64,000 nt of DNA from Litomosoides sigmodontis (lineage: Eukaryota; Nematoda; Chromadorea; Rhabditida; Onchocercidae): the NCBI GenBank assembly GCA_963070105.1, contig OY718804.1:3427317-3491316 (forward strand). The letters are read 5' to 3'. The notes beneath the pieces were generated by a model. The model did not search any database. It saw only the letters and a program-made list of their open reading frames with translations, and was not told the DNA's origin. Every line of letters begins with the position of its first letter. Positions within the stretch are counted from its first letter, which is position 1. This document shows, piece after piece, positions 61,885 to 64,000 of this stretch. The position numbers and the translations under genes are program-made.

Positions 61885-62769
61885 AGAGAATTTCTTAATT
61901 TGATGCTAAAGTTGACTGCAGTTGTACTGTTTCATCAGCAATTTAATTTTTCGTGGTGTTGCTTGGCACCTCTGTATTTTTAGTCTGTAGTTTTTTACTT
62001 TCCATCATTTTTATGTTGTAAGTTAAATCCTACAGTTCGTCTAAATTTATTCATGAAAATTTCGGAATGAGTCACATTTGTTTTATGCGCCATTTTTTCC
62101 AAGTCCTTTCTTTACAAATATTAGAGGTTTTTTGTAAGCGAGATTTTGTGTAAACTTTTTGTTGCTTGAAAGAATGTCTCTACTTTTCATGCTTATCATA
62201 TTGTTTACTTTTTTTATGTCATCTCTTAATTATCTGGAGAATAACTTTCTCCTAAATGTCAACTTTATTTACTTCATGAATTTCTTTTGATAAATTTTAT
62301 ATGGTATTTTATTCCTGAGGTGCTATGTATAAAAACTTAATGATTGCTGATGTAATGTAATTCATTATTTTTCCTTTTACTACTGTAGATTATCTAAATC
62401 CACTTGCAGTATTTATATTTTATGTATTCGCAGCTTTAGAGCGCGAATTATATTTTTTTACAATTTCCTTTGTATCTTAGGCAATAAGTAAGTTGAATAC
62501 AATAAGTAAGCAGAGGGCTGTCATAAAATAAAAGACTTGTATAGATTGATTAAATTGGAATGGGATGGGCCAACTATTGGCCAACTATTCCCCGTAATAA
62601 AATGTCGTTGCTTTTGCTTTCATTGATCTTGGTGTCATGTTTCACTGTTTTACATATATATTTTTACCTGATTTAGTCGGGCTCTTATATTTCTTTCTCT
62701 TGAAATCAACAATGTGGTCTTGATCGGTTGTTAAAGTCATATTATATTAGAGTTCGGTTGCTTCAGAAT
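61885..62769. other. Intergenic gap, IGBP1 to PHAX-like gene
   Basis: About 885 bp, T-rich, non-coding. AATAAA hexamers within it could serve IGBP1 polyadenylation. Confidence 0.5.
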
Positions 62770-63799
62770 ATGTATCGAGTAAAGGAAAGTTGCGATGAAT
62801 CATCGAGTGACGAAGAAGACGTCTTCTTGGTCAAGAAACAGAAGCTGAGTAGTGACAGTGACTCGATGACAAACTGCAAAGCAGGAAGGTAAAATTTATT
62901 GGAACTTAGATGTCTGAATTGACTTGTATAAAAATACATTGAAGTTTCTTAGTATGATTTAATAACTATTTTCAGTAAAGCCGCACAGATGTGGACTGAT
63001 TTATTAGCTGAGCAAAGTCTGTCGGAGACATTTTCGGATAAAGTTGGAGTGCATCGAGGTGAGAATGACATGGTTGAGCGTGGTGTTGAAAGCTATGTTA
63101 TTCCTGACGCACGATGCACTAGCAATGATCAAGAAATAGGATACCAGAAGGTAGTCTTGAAATTCCTTCGTCAACTTCAAACTGAATTACACATGCGGTG
63201 CCGGCGGATAGTTCTGTCACAAAATGGCATAAAACATAACATAACTTAGGTAGAGAGATCGAATTAAATTTGTGATCTGAATTTGCGCACTGTTGTCACA
63301 GAAATCGTGTTCGAAATGAAGTGCGTTGAAGCTAGAACTATTCGAAAATCCATTTTGACAAAAAAATTGGACTATTTCATTTGTAATTTTGTCGGAAAAC
63401 TGTTGTAGGATCGCGTAATCTCCCCGGATTCAAATTGCAGCGGACCATTTGATTTTATCGCAGATGAAGAAAGAATCAAAAGCTTTCCAGACAAAGTGCG
63501 TTATTTTTTAGCAGTCTGTAAATTTTTGCGTGCTATCAATATTTCATTTTTTATGGCATTGAAGAGGTGTAAATAATATCAGCTAATGTATTTAGTTATA
63601 TAAATAACTTACCAGTGCTTTCAGCATGAGAGATATTCGCGGAGACGTGATGATGAGTTAAGAAATGGCAACGGGCGAAGATCAATATACTCAATTAATC
63701 AGAAAAAAAACATCGGAAAATCATGGAAAAATTGTGCTTCTGTATCACGAAGCACTTCACGAGGTAGTACAAAACGGAAACGAAATAACTACGGCGCAA
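62770..63799 (+). CDS. PHAX: PHAX-like RNA export adaptor, N-terminal part only
   Basis: Four exons join in phase: 62770-62888, 62976-63150, 63409-63495, 63625-63799. They give the first 185 or so residues; the gene continues past the window, since exon 4 ends with a GTAAGA donor and one unpaired base. The N-terminus is acidic and serine-rich (ESSSDEEDVF), followed by a basic KKQKL cluster. Exon 2 has KAAQMWTDLLAEQSLSE, resembling the conserved IW-x-VL-x-EQ block of PHAX, and a following ERGVESYVIPD. Exon 4 is Arg/Lys/Ser-rich. PHAX links capped snRNA to CRM1 for nuclear export. The RNA-binding domain, which would settle it, lies outside the window, so the name is provisional. Confidence 0.6.
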
Positions 63800-64000
63800 G
63801 TAAGAGTAAGGGTTTGTTTTATATATTAAGATTGAAGGTTGTCATCATCATAACCTGAAAGTGATATAATTTGAAGCGATATAAATCTTGCTACTTTATA
63901 ATTTGCTGAAAGTTTTTGTTGCTTTTACAGCTTAGACTTATTAGTTACATTTTTCATTTAACACAGAATATATTAAATGCGCTTTAAGAATGTATGTTTT

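Overview
The window is AT-rich nuclear DNA of a nematode, probably filarial or a close relative. Genes are split into many short exons of about 30-500 bp, with TTTTCAG-type acceptors and introns of a few hundred bases. One gene carries a major sperm protein (MSP) domain, which is a nematode hallmark in this form. A/T homopolymers and dinucleotide repeats are common between genes. I saw no rRNA, tRNA, CRISPR array, intact transposon, viral or bacterial insert. All gene models were built by hand from exon homology, splice sites and reading-phase continuity.

Layout. 1-8.1 kb: gene-poor, repeat-rich. 8.2-11.8 kb (+): a zinc-finger co-regulator with Friend-of-GATA (FOG/U-shaped) hallmarks. 13.0-13.8 kb (-): a small secreted cysteine-rich protein that I cannot name. 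13.8-16.8 kb: nothing recognised. 16.8-20.4 kb (+): GEN1-type Holliday junction resolvase. 22.8-24.1 kb (+): BCAS2/SPF27. 25.3-31.8 kb (+): extended synaptotagmin. 32.5-33.9 kb (-): EEF1AKMT2/METTL10-type methyltransferase. 35.4-37.3 kb (-): MSP-domain protein with a very long Lys/Glu-rich N-terminus. 38.5-40.3 kb (+): C1QBP/p32/MAM33. 40.8-45.0 kb (+): PP2C phosphatase of the PPM1F/FEM-2 type. 47.0-49.4 kb (-): TMEM144. 52.4-53.1 kb (-): PEN-2. 53.7-56.2 and 56.8-59.4 kb (-): two adjacent, diverged TMEM177-like genes. 59.8-61.9 kb (+): IGBP1/TAP42. 62.8 kb to the window edge (+): a PHAX-like gene, cut off.

Most genes are conserved housekeeping functions: DNA repair, splicing, ER-plasma membrane contacts, translation factor methylation, mitochondria, gamma-secretase, PP2A control and snRNA export. 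The less ordinary items are the FOG-like gene with both a NuRD-type and a CtBP-type motif, the tandem TMEM177 pair, the Lys/Glu-rich MSP protein, a cluster of three likely GC-AG introns, and a 36-bp tandem repeat that starts at a 5' splice site. I found no convincing wholly new multi-gene system.
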